Assembly (NCBI GenBank): GCA_004212135.1 | Contig: RXIE01000131.1 | Location: 3,776-34,074 of the forward strand | Direction of reading: 5' to 3' | Origin: Candidatus Methanophagales archaeon ANME-1-THS | GTDB taxonomy: Archaea > Halobacteriota > Syntropharchaeia > Alkanophagales > Methanospirareceae | Length of the DNA stretch: 30,299 nt | Shown here: positions 8,281 to 14,825 of the stretch, piece after piece | Position numbering within the stretch: the stretch's first letter is position 1 | Layout: every line of letters starts with the position of its first letter | Notes under the pieces: generated by a model | The model's database searches: none | The model's input: the letters and a program-made list of their open reading frames with translations, nothing else | Told to the model about the DNA's origin: nothing | Translations under genes and position numbers: made by a program

Positions 8281-8288
8281 TTTATAAA
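8281..8288 (+). promoter_or_regulatory. TATA box of ilvC, predicting a leaderless transcript
   Basis: TTTATAAA preceded by purine-rich AGCAAGA (BRE-like). Its centre is about 25 bases from the ATG at 8308, so the predicted transcription start falls on or next to the start codon. This indicates that ilvC can be transcribed apart from ilvBN. Confidence 0.65.
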
Positions 8289-8307
8289 GAACGTACAAGT
8301 ACTTCTA

Positions 8308-9318
8308 ATGGGGGCCGATACCATGAAGATATTGCATGATGAGGATGTAGATGACCGCATCTTGAAGGATAAGATTGTAGCTGTCATAGGGTATGGAGCG
8401 CAGGGTAATGCTCAGGCGAACTGTTTGCGTGATTCGGGATTCAAGGTGATTATAGGCGAGACGGAGATACTGGGTGGTAAGCCTAATCCAAGCTGGAAGA
8501 AGGCAAAAGAGGATGGATTTGCAGTGATGCCGATCGACGAAGCGGCTCAAAAGGGCGATATTGTGCATATCCTCCTCCCTGATGAGGTTCAGGCTGAGGT
8601 CTATGAGAACCAGATAAAGCAGCACATGAAAGCGGGAAAGACCCTGTGCTTCTCTCACGGGTTTAATATCTGCTTCAAGCGAATTGTTCCGCCTGCGGAG
8701 GTCGATGTGATCATGGTTGCTCCCAAAGCACCAGGAACCGAGGAACGAAGAGCATATTTAGAAGGCTTTGGAGTCCCAGGCCTCGTTGCCGTTAAACAAA
8801 ATCCATCCGGTCATGCACGCGAGGTTGCATTAGCCATGACCAAGGCGATGCACTGGACAAAAGCGGGCATCCTCGAATGCACGTTTGAACAGGAGACCTA
8901 TGAGGATCTATTTGGCGAGCAGTGCGTCTTATGTGGAGGACTGGTCGAATTAATGAAGAACGGCTTTGAAGTCCTAGTAGAAGCGGGTTACCCGCCGGAG
9001 ATGGCGTATTTCGAGTGCGTCCACGAGATGAAACTCATTGTTGACCTCGTCTGGCAGGGTGGTATCAAACGAATGGCCGAGGTGATCTCGAATACCGCGG
9101 AATACGGCATGTGGGCAGTCGGCCATACAATAATCGGACCTGAGGTGAAGGCGAAGATGAAAGAGGCTTTAAAAAGGGTTGAAAACGGCGAGTTCGCTCA
9201 ACAATGGGTTGAAGAATACAAACGGGGAATCCCGTTCTTGAAGGCGAGCAGAGAGAAGATAGGAAAGCACCAGATCGAGACCGTGGGTGAAGAGATACGA
9301 AAACTCTTCAAGAAGTAA
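8308..9318 (+). CDS. ilvC: Ketol-acid reductoisomerase, class I, probably NADH-preferring
   Basis: Converts acetolactate or acetohydroxybutyrate to the dihydroxy acid, the second common step of branched-chain amino acid synthesis. The 336-aa length is that of class I KARI. Seen are the Rossmann motif GYGAQGNAQ (residues 28-36), catalytic His in FSHGFN (H117), the metal-binding DLFGEQ and the ECVHEMKLIVDL acidic residues, and MAEVISNTAEYG. The cofactor loop after beta-2 reads IIGETEILGGKPNPSW: acidic E51 and E53 stand where NADPH enzymes carry Arg/Ser contacts to the 2'-phosphate, and the loop is long (about 12 residues). NADH-preferring KARIs with such features have been described, including, as I recall, one from an uncultured ANME-1 archaeon. 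A second in-frame ATG at 8323 is a possible alternative start. Confidence 0.96.
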   Translation: MGADTMKILHDEDVDDRILKDKIVAVIGYGAQGNAQANCLRDSGFKVIIGETEILGGKPNPSWKKAKEDGFAVMPIDEAAQKGDIVHILLPDEVQAEVYENQIKQHMKAGKTLCFSHGFNICFKRIVPPAEVDVIMVAPKAPGTEERRAYLEGFGVPGLVAVKQNPSGHAREVALAMTKAMHWTKAGILECTFEQETYEDLFGEQCVLCGGLVELMKNGFEVLVEAGYPPEMAYFECVHEMKLIVDLVWQGGIKRMAEVISNTAEYGMWAVGHTIIGPEVKAKMKEALKRVENGEFAQQWVEEYKRGIPFLKASREKIGKHQIETVGEEIRKLFKK

Positions 9319-9339
9319 GTAGTCCGAGATTGTTCCAAG

Positions 9340-9966
9340 ATGCCTAACCTCTCGTTCTTGACGCAGGTACCAACAAAGATCGTTCTGGTAGGCCTGAATT
9401 ACAAAGACCATGCGAAAGAGCTGGGTATGCCGATACCCGACGAACCGATTTTATTTTTAAAGCCACCGACCGCCTTAATCGGGCCAGAAGAGCATATTCG
9501 GTACCCCTCACAATCGACCCGGGTTGATTACGAAGCGGAACTGGCGGTAATCATGAAGGATTCCTGCAAGGACCTGGAACCAGAAGAGGTTATGGACCAT
9601 GTTGAGGGCTTTACCTGCTTAAATGATGTCACCGCGCGAGATATCCAAAAGAAAGAGGTGCAATGGACCAGGGCAAAGAGCTTTGATACCTTCTGCCCGA
9701 TTGGGCCTCGCATCGTTGACACTATTGACCCGAACCGGGTAACCATTCAAAGTTATCTCAATGGCGAACTAAAACAAGATTCTCATACGTCCAATTTTAT
9801 TTTTACCACCGAGGAATTGATTTCGTTCATCTCGCATGTCATGACCTTACTGCCGGGCGATATTATTGCAACAGGAACGCCAAGTGGGGTCGGCGCTCTG
9901 AATATAGGAGATACTATAGATATAGTGATCGAGCATATTGGAACGTTACGAAACTATGTAACGTAA
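9340..9966 (+). CDS. Fumarylacetoacetate hydrolase (FAH) family protein
   Basis: A 208-aa metal-dependent hydrolase/decarboxylase/isomerase of the FAH superfamily. It starts with the usual K-I-V-L-V-G-L-N-Y-K-D-H-A segment, carries the metal-binding E-x-E in VDYEAELAVI, and then GFTCLNDVTARDIQ, KSFDTFCPIGP and the C-terminal LPGDIIATGTPSGVG motif. Superfamily members include acylpyruvate hydrolases, oxaloacetate decarboxylases (FAHD1 type) and hydroxy-muconate isomerases, so the substrate is open. It begins 21 bases after ilvC and is probably co-transcribed. With no aromatic-degradation genes nearby, a housekeeping role such as oxaloacetate or acylpyruvate clean-up is an inference only. Confidence 0.92.
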   Translation: MPNLSFLTQVPTKIVLVGLNYKDHAKELGMPIPDEPILFLKPPTALIGPEEHIRYPSQSTRVDYEAELAVIMKDSCKDLEPEEVMDHVEGFTCLNDVTARDIQKKEVQWTRAKSFDTFCPIGPRIVDTIDPNRVTIQSYLNGELKQDSHTSNFIFTTEELISFISHVMTLLPGDIIATGTPSGVGALNIGDTIDIVIEHIGTLRNYVT

Positions 9967-10111
9967 GCACGGCCCCTTACCCTGTCTTCTGGTTCAGCAT
10001 GTTCTTTCTGATGCACAGTCCGAACCGGGTAGACGGGAAGATACCGAAGAAGATTCAAGAAGCACCTTCGCGCTGGTATGCCCTTTACGGCCATCGCATT
10101 TGCAAAATTTT

Positions 10112-10345
10112 TCACCGCCCGTACCTCTTCATTCTCGCTCCTCGCTCTCTGTTTTGGATATTCTTCTTGCGCTCCCGGTAGGGAATCACGATCACGGTAA
10201 AAATTACGGCAACAATGAATGCGGTGGCAATGAACCAGCCCAGTCCTAAAAACCAGAGAATTAAGAGCTGTAAGGCCGAGATCAGTATCATGATGAGTAT
10301 CCATACTGCTACCTCTCTTCTCTCCTCTAATGATCGTTCGCTCAT
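10112..10345 (-). CDS. Small two-helix membrane protein, unknown
   Basis: A 77-aa protein from ATG 10345 (an in-frame upstream GTG at 10360 is possible). A charged N-terminus (MSERSLEERREVA) is followed by two strong hydrophobic helices (about residues 15-32 and 35-55) and a very basic C-terminal tail (YRERKKNIQNRERGARMKR), giving a probable both-termini-inside topology. No domain recognised. The codons for NIQNRER fall in a 21-base sequence repeated in inverted orientation at the start of the next gene. A longer overlapping ORF on the same strand in another frame looks non-coding. Confidence 0.6.
   Translation of the reverse strand: MSERSLEERREVAVWILIMILISALQLLILWFLGLGWFIATAFIVAVIFTVIVIPYRERKKNIQNRERGARMKRYGR
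10143..10163 (-). repeat. 21-bp perfect inverted repeat, copy 1 (partner at 10595-10615)
   Basis: Its reverse complement is identical to 10595-10615 for all 21 bases (it contains CTCTGTTTTGGATATTC). The match stops sharply on both sides. This copy lies near the 3' end of the small two-helix membrane protein gene. Confidence 0.85.
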
Positions 10346-10588
10346 TCTCCACTTGACCATAAAAGAAGTAGAATAAAAAGAGCAGCTCGAAAAGGCGGAT
10401 CCATGCTTCGTTCACCGACGATGCTGATGAGAATGCGGAGCCTTAACCTTATCTATCACTTATTGTAATTTTTCTTTAAGTCATCGCAAATTTTTACACC
10501 TGAAATAATCTTACTGAACTTGAAGCCAGCATAGTGCTGATGATCCGCGTCTGAATCGGAGCTCCACGCTCATTGAGGTGTGATTCTG

Positions 10589-11044
10589 ATGCACGAATAT
10601 CCAAAACAGAGAGCGGTTGGCAGATTGATGGAACCCGAATTTAAAAAACGAACGGACCCCATAATCAGGGCATGCTCGCAGCTTAAAATGGTTACGAGAT
10701 GGGATGAATGGGGTTACCACACCAGCTCTATACTGGTATTAAGCATCCTCTACTTCAATCTCAACACGCTCGACTTTGTCATCACCACATGGGCATTAGC
10801 ACACTGCGACCATGTCTGGGAACTCAACCCCTTTTTTCAGCACCCGTTCTTCGCGCTTATGAAACCATTCGTGCCTGTTTACATCCTTCTGCTTTACTTC
10901 TCAGTATATCTCGTGAGCAAGTCTGAGCAGGATAGGAGGAGCGTAGGGAGATATGGTCTGGGGTGCATGATGCTGCTGGTAATCATCTACGATCTTATCT
11001 GTCTCAATAACCTTATGGTGGTGTATCTTGCTATTTTTGGTTAG
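10589..11044 (+). CDS. Membrane protein with DUF5658-like domain
   Basis: A 151-aa protein from ATG 10589, chosen because GAGGTG at 10575-10580 is well spaced (the in-frame GTG at 10580 is inside that ribosome site). After about 45 hydrophilic residues come three to four hydrophobic helices. The L-D-F-V-I-T-T-W-A-L segment followed by ELNPFF and a K in the next helix matches the archaeal/bacterial DUF5658 pattern. Function unknown. The first codons (EYPKQRA) overlap the 21-bp repeat shared with the upstream minus-strand gene, and the two genes are divergent. Confidence 0.7.
   Translation: MHEYPKQRAVGRLMEPEFKKRTDPIIRACSQLKMVTRWDEWGYHTSSILVLSILYFNLNTLDFVITTWALAHCDHVWELNPFFQHPFFALMKPFVPVYILLLYFSVYLVSKSEQDRRSVGRYGLGCMMLLVIIYDLICLNNLMVVYLAIFG
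10595..10615 (+). repeat. 21-bp perfect inverted repeat, copy 2 (partner at 10143-10163)
   Basis: Reads GAATATCCAAAACAGAG then AGCG, exactly the reverse complement of 10143-10163. It lies six bases inside the start of the DUF5658-like gene, where an RNA- or DNA-level interaction could affect translation or transcription. Confidence 0.85.
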
Positions 11045-11268
11045 GCATCTACTGCCGCATGGTATGGACGCTCAAACGTGGAACGACACAAGATTTGTTT
11101 CTGGTTCTTTCAGTAAATTTTCAGATATGACGAACAAAAATTTCAGTAGATTAGAAGAGAGTTGAACCAGGGTATACACTCAGAGTTCCTGAATCTAAGC
11201 TTTATTAGCAATTGAAATTTAATTTAAAGCGATGAAAAAGCTTATAAAGGATAAAGGAGGATAGTAGT
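11045..11268. other. AT-rich intergenic stretch with iterated TTTCAG motifs
   Basis: No ORF of note. TTTCAG occurs three times within about 40 bases (around 11108-11145), twice continued as TTTCAGTARAT. TTTAATTTA at about 11218-11226 and CTTATAAA at 11241-11248 are TATA-like, with a purine-rich GATGAAAAAG before the second. Confidence 0.4.
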
Positions 11269-11367
11269 ATGGCGACGTCTCCTATACGGTCCACGAGGAG
11301 GGGGAAAGATCTCCCCTCTATTTTTTCTGGGCTGCTTTTCCGCGATCTCACTTATGAGCCTACGTAA
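11269..11367 (+). CDS. Possible 32-aa mini-ORF (leader peptide or spurious)
   Basis: ATG at 11269 is preceded by a textbook AAAGGAGG at 11254-11260 with 8-base spacing, one of the strongest ribosome sites in the window. It encodes 32 residues (beginning MATSPIRSTRRGKDLPSIF) to a TAA at 11365. The ORF spans a terminator-like hairpin and its end overlaps the 3' end of the opposing gene. It could be a leader peptide, a tiny protein, or chance beside a small RNA. No homology recognised. Confidence 0.35.
   Translation: MATSPIRSTRRGKDLPSIFSGLLFRDLTYEPT
11298..11326 (+). terminator. Hairpin plus T-tract, intrinsic-terminator-like
   Basis: GAGGGG (11298-11303) pairs with CCCCTC (11313-11318) and is followed by TA and six T residues. 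Archaeal termination depends mostly on T-tracts, so this would end a plus-strand transcript started at the TATA box at 11241-11248, giving an RNA of only about 55 bases, or it could attenuate a longer one. Confidence 0.5.
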
Positions 11368-11588
11368 AGCGGATATTCCTCCATAAACCATGACCCCAAC
11401 TCTTCTTTTATCATCTCCGCTGCCTCATCAACCAGCTCATAATCGTAATTCACCTCACTCTGAAGCAGTTTCATCAACTCCTTGATCACGCGTGTCACGA
11501 GTGTGAGATCGATGAGCTGCATGGAGACGCTGTTGTCTGCACACCTGTACTCAGCCAACTTCCTACGGGACAGCTTAGTGGTTTTCAT
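11352..11588 (-). CDS. Small unknown protein paired with an ArsR-type regulator
   Basis: A 78-aa, mostly helical, acidic-ended protein (MKTTKLSRRKLAEYRCADN... EELGSWFMEEYPLYVGS). No domain recognised. Its start is 7 bases after the stop of the ArsR-type gene, so it is surely co-transcribed. The helical stretch VTRVIKELMKLLQSEVNYDYELVDEAAEMIKEEL could make a coiled-coil or helical-bundle partner. A role as partner or modulator of the regulator is inferred from position only. Confidence 0.65.
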   Translation of the reverse strand: MKTTKLSRRKLAEYRCADNSVSMQLIDLTLVTRVIKELMKLLQSEVNYDYELVDEAAEMIKEELGSWFMEEYPLYVGS

Positions 11589-11595
11589 GGTGCAC

Positions 11596-11889
11596 TTAAA
11601 GCTTATGTTTGAGCTCTGAAATCACATGCTCCCGCTTCCCGTCCACCCAGTATCTCCTCAGTGCCTTTCCCCTTAACTTCGGATCTTCCGATATCTCATA
11701 CTTGCTGAGCACGAACCCGTATTCTTCCAGGGTAAGCAGATGGTACGAAACGAGTCGTCTTTCTTCTCCCAGCGCTTTGGCTAGCTCATTTATATGCATC
11801 GGCTTCTCCGCAAGCAACTCTACTATCCTGAACCTTAGCGGATGCAGGAGTACATATGCATCCTCTACCACCCTATCCTCGAGTTTCAT
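11596..11889 (-). CDS. ArsR-type winged-helix transcriptional regulator
   Basis: 97 aa. VVEDAYVLLHPLRFRIVELLAEKPMHINELAKALGEERRLVSYHLLTLEEYGFV is a classical ArsR-like winged HTH: 'hp.Rf.Il.lL', then helix-turn-helix, recognition helix with SYHL, and the wing SKYEI...LRRYW. No metal-binding Cys cluster is present, so it is not an obvious metalloregulator. A TATA box on the minus strand (CTATAAAAG, 11912-11920) is centred about 27 bases before the ATG, indicating a leaderless message. It heads a two-gene unit with the 78-aa protein, and autoregulation would be usual for such pairs. Confidence 0.87.
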   Translation of the reverse strand: MKLEDRVVEDAYVLLHPLRFRIVELLAEKPMHINELAKALGEERRLVSYHLLTLEEYGFVLSKYEISEDPKLRGKALRRYWVDGKREHVISELKHKL

Positions 11890-11911
11890 GCTTCTTCATC
11901 ATCAAATACGG

Positions 11912-11920
11912 CTTTTATAG
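11912..11920 (-). promoter_or_regulatory. TATA box of the ArsR-type gene, leaderless spacing
   Basis: CTATAAAAG on the minus strand lies about 27 bases upstream of the ATG at 11889, so transcription should begin on the start codon. Confidence 0.6.
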
Positions 11921-11982
11921 TGAACGGATTGGAATGTTGCTTAGCTCTGGCAATAGGGTTCCTCACCTGAACAAGCCGCGGT

Positions 11983-12150
11983 TTACACGCCCCCAAAAGC
12001 CATTCTCAACGCCTGTTTGGCTTCGGGCATGAAAAGCTGACGGGAGTAGAAAACATCACTATCATGCAGGTGCACGCGAGTGCCAGCCTCGCCCTTAACG
12101 GCGATCGCAGCATCCCAAAGGGTGAGCGAAGGGACCGTGAAGCGAAGCAC
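11983..12150 (-). pseudogene. Possible 55-aa ORF or decayed gene tail
   Basis: On the minus strand a GTG-started frame of 55 codons runs through the gap between the ArsR unit and the GYD gene. It encodes LTLWDAAIAVKGEAG, then VHLHDSDVFYSRQLF and ALRMAFGGV before a stop, which reads like ordinary protein rather than noise. A neighbouring frame just upstream (DDYLIILNAR) may continue it, so it could be the 3' end of a frameshifted gene. No family recognised. Confidence 0.3.
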
Positions 12151-12184
12151 GCGCGTTCAGTATGATCAGGTAGTCATCCGTGCT

Positions 12185-12472
12185 TTACTTCTTCAAGCTC
12201 TCCAGGTACCGATCGATGTGAATCGCTGGTAGTGTCTGTAGTGTCATTAAACCTTCCGCAGTCATTTCAATCGCTAACCTCAAGATGAGTTCGTCACTTT
12301 CCGCCTTCAAAAGGGTCACGAAATCATAGGGACCGAAGACAGCATACTGGCTTAATATTGCTGCATCCATACTTTCGATCTTCTCATTGATCTCAGTGAT
12401 CTTCTCTGGATGGTCTCTCACCACCTTTCTACCCTTTTCCGTGAGTGCTGCCAGTAGCACATATACACCCAT
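12185..12472 (-). CDS. GYD-domain protein
   Basis: A 95-aa ferredoxin-fold-like protein. The motif FGPYDFVTLLKAESDE matches the GYD family pattern (G-x-Y-D-x-V), with an N-terminal MGVYVLLAALTEKGRKVV strand-helix and a C-terminal QTLPAIHIDRYLE. GYD proteins are widespread in archaea and bacteria and functionally uncharacterised. GGTGAC just upstream supports the ATG. It is a monocistronic minus-strand gene. Annotation as GYD is fairly sure and the role is unknown. Confidence 0.85.
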   Translation of the reverse strand: MGVYVLLAALTEKGRKVVRDHPEKITEINEKIESMDAAILSQYAVFGPYDFVTLLKAESDELILRLAIEMTAEGLMTLQTLPAIHIDRYLESLKK

Positions 12473-12762
12473 TTTTAGTCACCCCGTTCAAGCAATAGTG
12501 TGCTCAGACTTAAAACTTTCGCTATTTTCCCGATCGCATAGTATTTTGCTATTTCGCCGTTTTGAGGGCCCGCCGTCAACAATTGCGGTCCCGCCGCTCG
12601 TCCGCTATCCACGTCGACATTTCAACTCCGCGTGAGGTGTACGAACAGGAGCTGCCCTTAGTTCGTGGCTGCTTCCGGTTCAGGGTTCTCTGCCCTTTTC
12701 GGATGCGCGCGAGAAGAAAAGAAGGCGATAAATCATGCGTAACAGGATGGACAAAAGAAGGC
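12473..12762. other. Intergenic stretch with no recognisable gene
   Basis: About 290 bases between the divergent GYD gene and the CxxC mini-protein promoter. ORFs on either strand are short and show no protein-like pattern. Nothing resembling a tRNA or a strong long hairpin is seen. Confidence 0.4.
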
Positions 12763-12772
12763 TTTTATATAT
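12763..12772 (+). promoter_or_regulatory. TATA box of the CxxC mini-protein gene
   Basis: TTTTATATAT predicts a start near 12795, followed by GAGGTGG (12821-12827) eight bases before the ATG at 12835. Confidence 0.6.
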
Positions 12773-12834
12773 GAAGCATCTTAGTTTGAACAAGATTCTC
12801 GAAAAGAGAATTCCGCGAATGAGGTGGAAAAAAG

Positions 12835-12993
12835 ATGTACGAAAGGCGGGGACGCAGGTTTGATAGACCACCACGCGAAATGCACACGGTAATCTGTGCG
12901 GATTGCGGAAAAGAGACACAAGTCCCTTTTAAACCGGATGGCAGCAGACCTGTTTATTGCCCTGAATGCTACCAAAAGCATCGTAAGAGGTAA
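12835..12993 (+). CDS. CxxC-x17-CxxC zinc-ribbon mini-protein
   Basis: A 52-aa protein too short for usual ORF cut-offs but clearly real. It starts MYERRGRRFDRPPREMH, then C21-A-D-C24, seventeen residues with the P-F-K-P motif, then C42-P-E-C45 and a basic tail. This is the CxxC-x17-CxxC domain known from Methanosarcina and many bacteria, expected to bind one zinc. Arg-rich N-termini in the family suggest nucleic-acid binding, but no function is established. It has its own TATA box and a GAGGTGG ribosome site. Confidence 0.9.
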   Translation: MYERRGRRFDRPPREMHTVICADCGKETQVPFKPDGSRPVYCPECYQKHRKR

Positions 12994-13124
12994 GGTTGAG
13001 AGGAAGATTGGAGTCTTAATCGTGTACTCTCATTTTTTATTTTTTATCACCATGCTCACGACTGCGGTGCTCTCAACGTCTCGAATGTTGGTAGTGGGAT
13101 TGAAGAAGGCAGGGGTACCTAAGG

Positions 13125-14063
13125 ATGGGAACACAAACCCCTAAGAGTGTCTTCTCTGAGCTGTTGTTCGAGTATCATGCGGTGGAAAAGAAGAGACTCA
13201 TCCTATCGCTCTCGATCACCGCAACGGTAATGGTTATTGAGTTTATAGGCGGCATTCTCACCAACAGCATTGCGCTGATCAGCGATGCAGGGCATATGTT
13301 CACTCACTCCTTTGCTCTTAGTATAAGCCTGATCGCTCTATTCATTACCTGTAAACCACCCTGCCACCATCGGACGTTTGGCTTGTATCGAGCTGAGATC
13401 TTAGCGGCATTCATCAACGGCCTGTTTCTCCTCCTCGTGGTCGTCGTCATCATCTTTGAGGCGGTGAAGAGGATTATCGAGCCGCGAGTGGTTCTCGGTC
13501 TTCAGATGCTCCTGATTGCGCTCATCGGGCTTGCGGTCAACGTAGCAAGTATCCTCATACTCCGTGGCGTTAAAGCGGATCTCAATATCAGAAGCGTGTT
13601 TTATCACCTGATCGGTGATGCCGCTTCCTCGCTCGGGGTCGTCGCCGCAGCGATCGTCATATTCTACACCGCATGGACGATCATTGACCCGCTCGTCAGC
13701 CTCGGGATATCCGCGCTCATACTCTTCTGGGCATGGGGGATATTGAAAGAATCAACACTGGTCTTGCTGGAGATGGCGCCAGCTGGATTGAACATCGAGA
13801 TCATCGGGAATGACTTGAAGTCCGTATTCCCTGAGATTGAGGACCTTTATAACGTGCATCTCTGGGCAATTACACCAGATATGCTCGTCTTCTCGGCCCA
13901 CGTCAAAGTACCGAATGACATGTCATTGGCTCATCAGGACAAACTCCAGGCAACCATCGCTCAATACCTGGCCGAGAAGTATAACATTATAGAATCAACG
14001 ATTCAAATGGCATCTGAATACGAAGCTGAAGTCTGCCGGATCCCAAACCTTCGCCGATCCTAG
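13125..14063 (+). CDS. Cation diffusion facilitator (CDF/ZnT-type) transporter
   Basis: 312 aa with six predicted helices and a C-terminal cytoplasmic metallochaperone-like domain (from about residue 215). It exports divalent metals, usually Zn, by proton antiport. Typical features: N-terminal NSIALISDAGHMF in helix 2, the short loop CKPPCHHR, TFGLYRAEILAAFINGL in helix 3, and FYHLIGDAASSLGV in helix 5. Helix 5 has the expected H161xxxD165, but helix 2 carries H57xxxH61 where zinc CDFs usually have HxxxD. The start at 13125 is best available; no convincing ribosome site is close. Confidence 0.93.
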   Translation: MGTQTPKSVFSELLFEYHAVEKKRLILSLSITATVMVIEFIGGILTNSIALISDAGHMFTHSFALSISLIALFITCKPPCHHRTFGLYRAEILAAFINGLFLLLVVVVIIFEAVKRIIEPRVVLGLQMLLIALIGLAVNVASILILRGVKADLNIRSVFYHLIGDAASSLGVVAAAIVIFYTAWTIIDPLVSLGISALILFWAWGILKESTLVLLEMAPAGLNIEIIGNDLKSVFPEIEDLYNVHLWAITPDMLVFSAHVKVPNDMSLAHQDKLQATIAQYLAEKYNIIESTIQMASEYEAEVCRIPNLRRS

Positions 14064-14117
14064 ACCTCGGATCGAATTACCACGCAGCTTCCACAAGAGT
14101 CTCAAGGTGCGGCGAGG

Positions 14118-14765
14118 TTAGCCTTTTCTCCGTTCCAGCATCACTTTAATCTTCTTTAATCGCGTGAAATTCTCTCGTTCCATCTCTTCTAATCGCATCT
14201 GTATGTATTTCCTCGTCGCTTTTAAACGTGGAATCAGCACGTATTCAAGCGCATTGACCCTCCTTTTTGTCTTCTCCACCTCGCCTGCGAGATTCCGAAC
14301 CGCTTCCTCGAGTTCTGCAAGCTTGATTATCTTCACCAGCGCTTCTTCAAACCGTTGCGCACAACTATCCACCGCCGCGGACGAATCAATGAACCCATAT
14401 CCCCGTTCGGTAACCATCCTCGCCAGATCGCCCGGCAATTCCAGGATCGGCACACTCACACCCATTATGCTCCTCGAAGAGAAATCCAGCGGGATTTCGT
14501 AGGTGGTCATCAAGGATAATTGCCGTACGTTCTCGACGCCGAGCTGCGCTTGCGCGATGATCAAATAATCAAACGCCTCTTTGAGCTTAGCTTCAACCTC
14601 CTTCCGCGCGTTCCTCACCTCGCTCACCACGTCCAAGAATTCCGCAATCAACGCATCCCTCTTCTCACGCAGCAGATCATGCCCTTTCTCCGCCAATCGT
14701 TCTCTTCTGCGCAGCCACAGTAATTCCATCCTCGTCGGGCTTACCCCTTCGATTATCTCCGGCAT
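14118..14765 (-). CDS. atpD: A-type (V-type) ATP synthase subunit D
   Basis: A 215-aa central-stalk subunit of the archaeal ATP synthase, forming the long antiparallel coiled coil that couples the A1 and A0 rotors. The N-terminal EGVSPTRMELLWLRRRERLAEKGHDLLREKRDALI and C-terminal RRVNALEYVLIPRLKATRKYIQMRLEEMERENFTRLKKIK are diagnostic. It lies 60 bases downstream of rpl6 on the same strand and away from other ATP synthase genes in this window, where an ahaHIKECFABD-type cluster would be usual. Co-transcription with rpl6 is likely, although a TAAATACC at about 14810-14817 could give it a separate promoter. Confidence 0.96.
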   Translation of the reverse strand: MPEIIEGVSPTRMELLWLRRRERLAEKGHDLLREKRDALIAEFLDVVSEVRNARKEVEAKLKEAFDYLIIAQAQLGVENVRQLSLMTTYEIPLDFSSRSIMGVSVPILELPGDLARMVTERGYGFIDSSAAVDSCAQRFEEALVKIIKLAELEEAVRNLAGEVEKTKRRVNALEYVLIPRLKATRKYIQMRLEEMERENFTRLKKIKVMLERRKG

Positions 14766-14825
14766 GTTCCACCCACTATATAGGCTTCATGGTACACAAA
14801 AAGGTAGTGGTATTTAACCTGAAGC

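Noticed and set aside
9954..10415. 153-codon minus-strand ORF covering the small membrane-protein gene
   Set aside because: It has no protein-like pattern (high Arg, His and Cys scattered, no hydrophobic core), and the other frame encodes two clear membrane helices over the same bases.
12562..12774. 70-codon plus-strand ORF upstream of the CxxC mini-protein
   Set aside because: Arg-rich and unstructured, it runs into the TATA box of the real gene.
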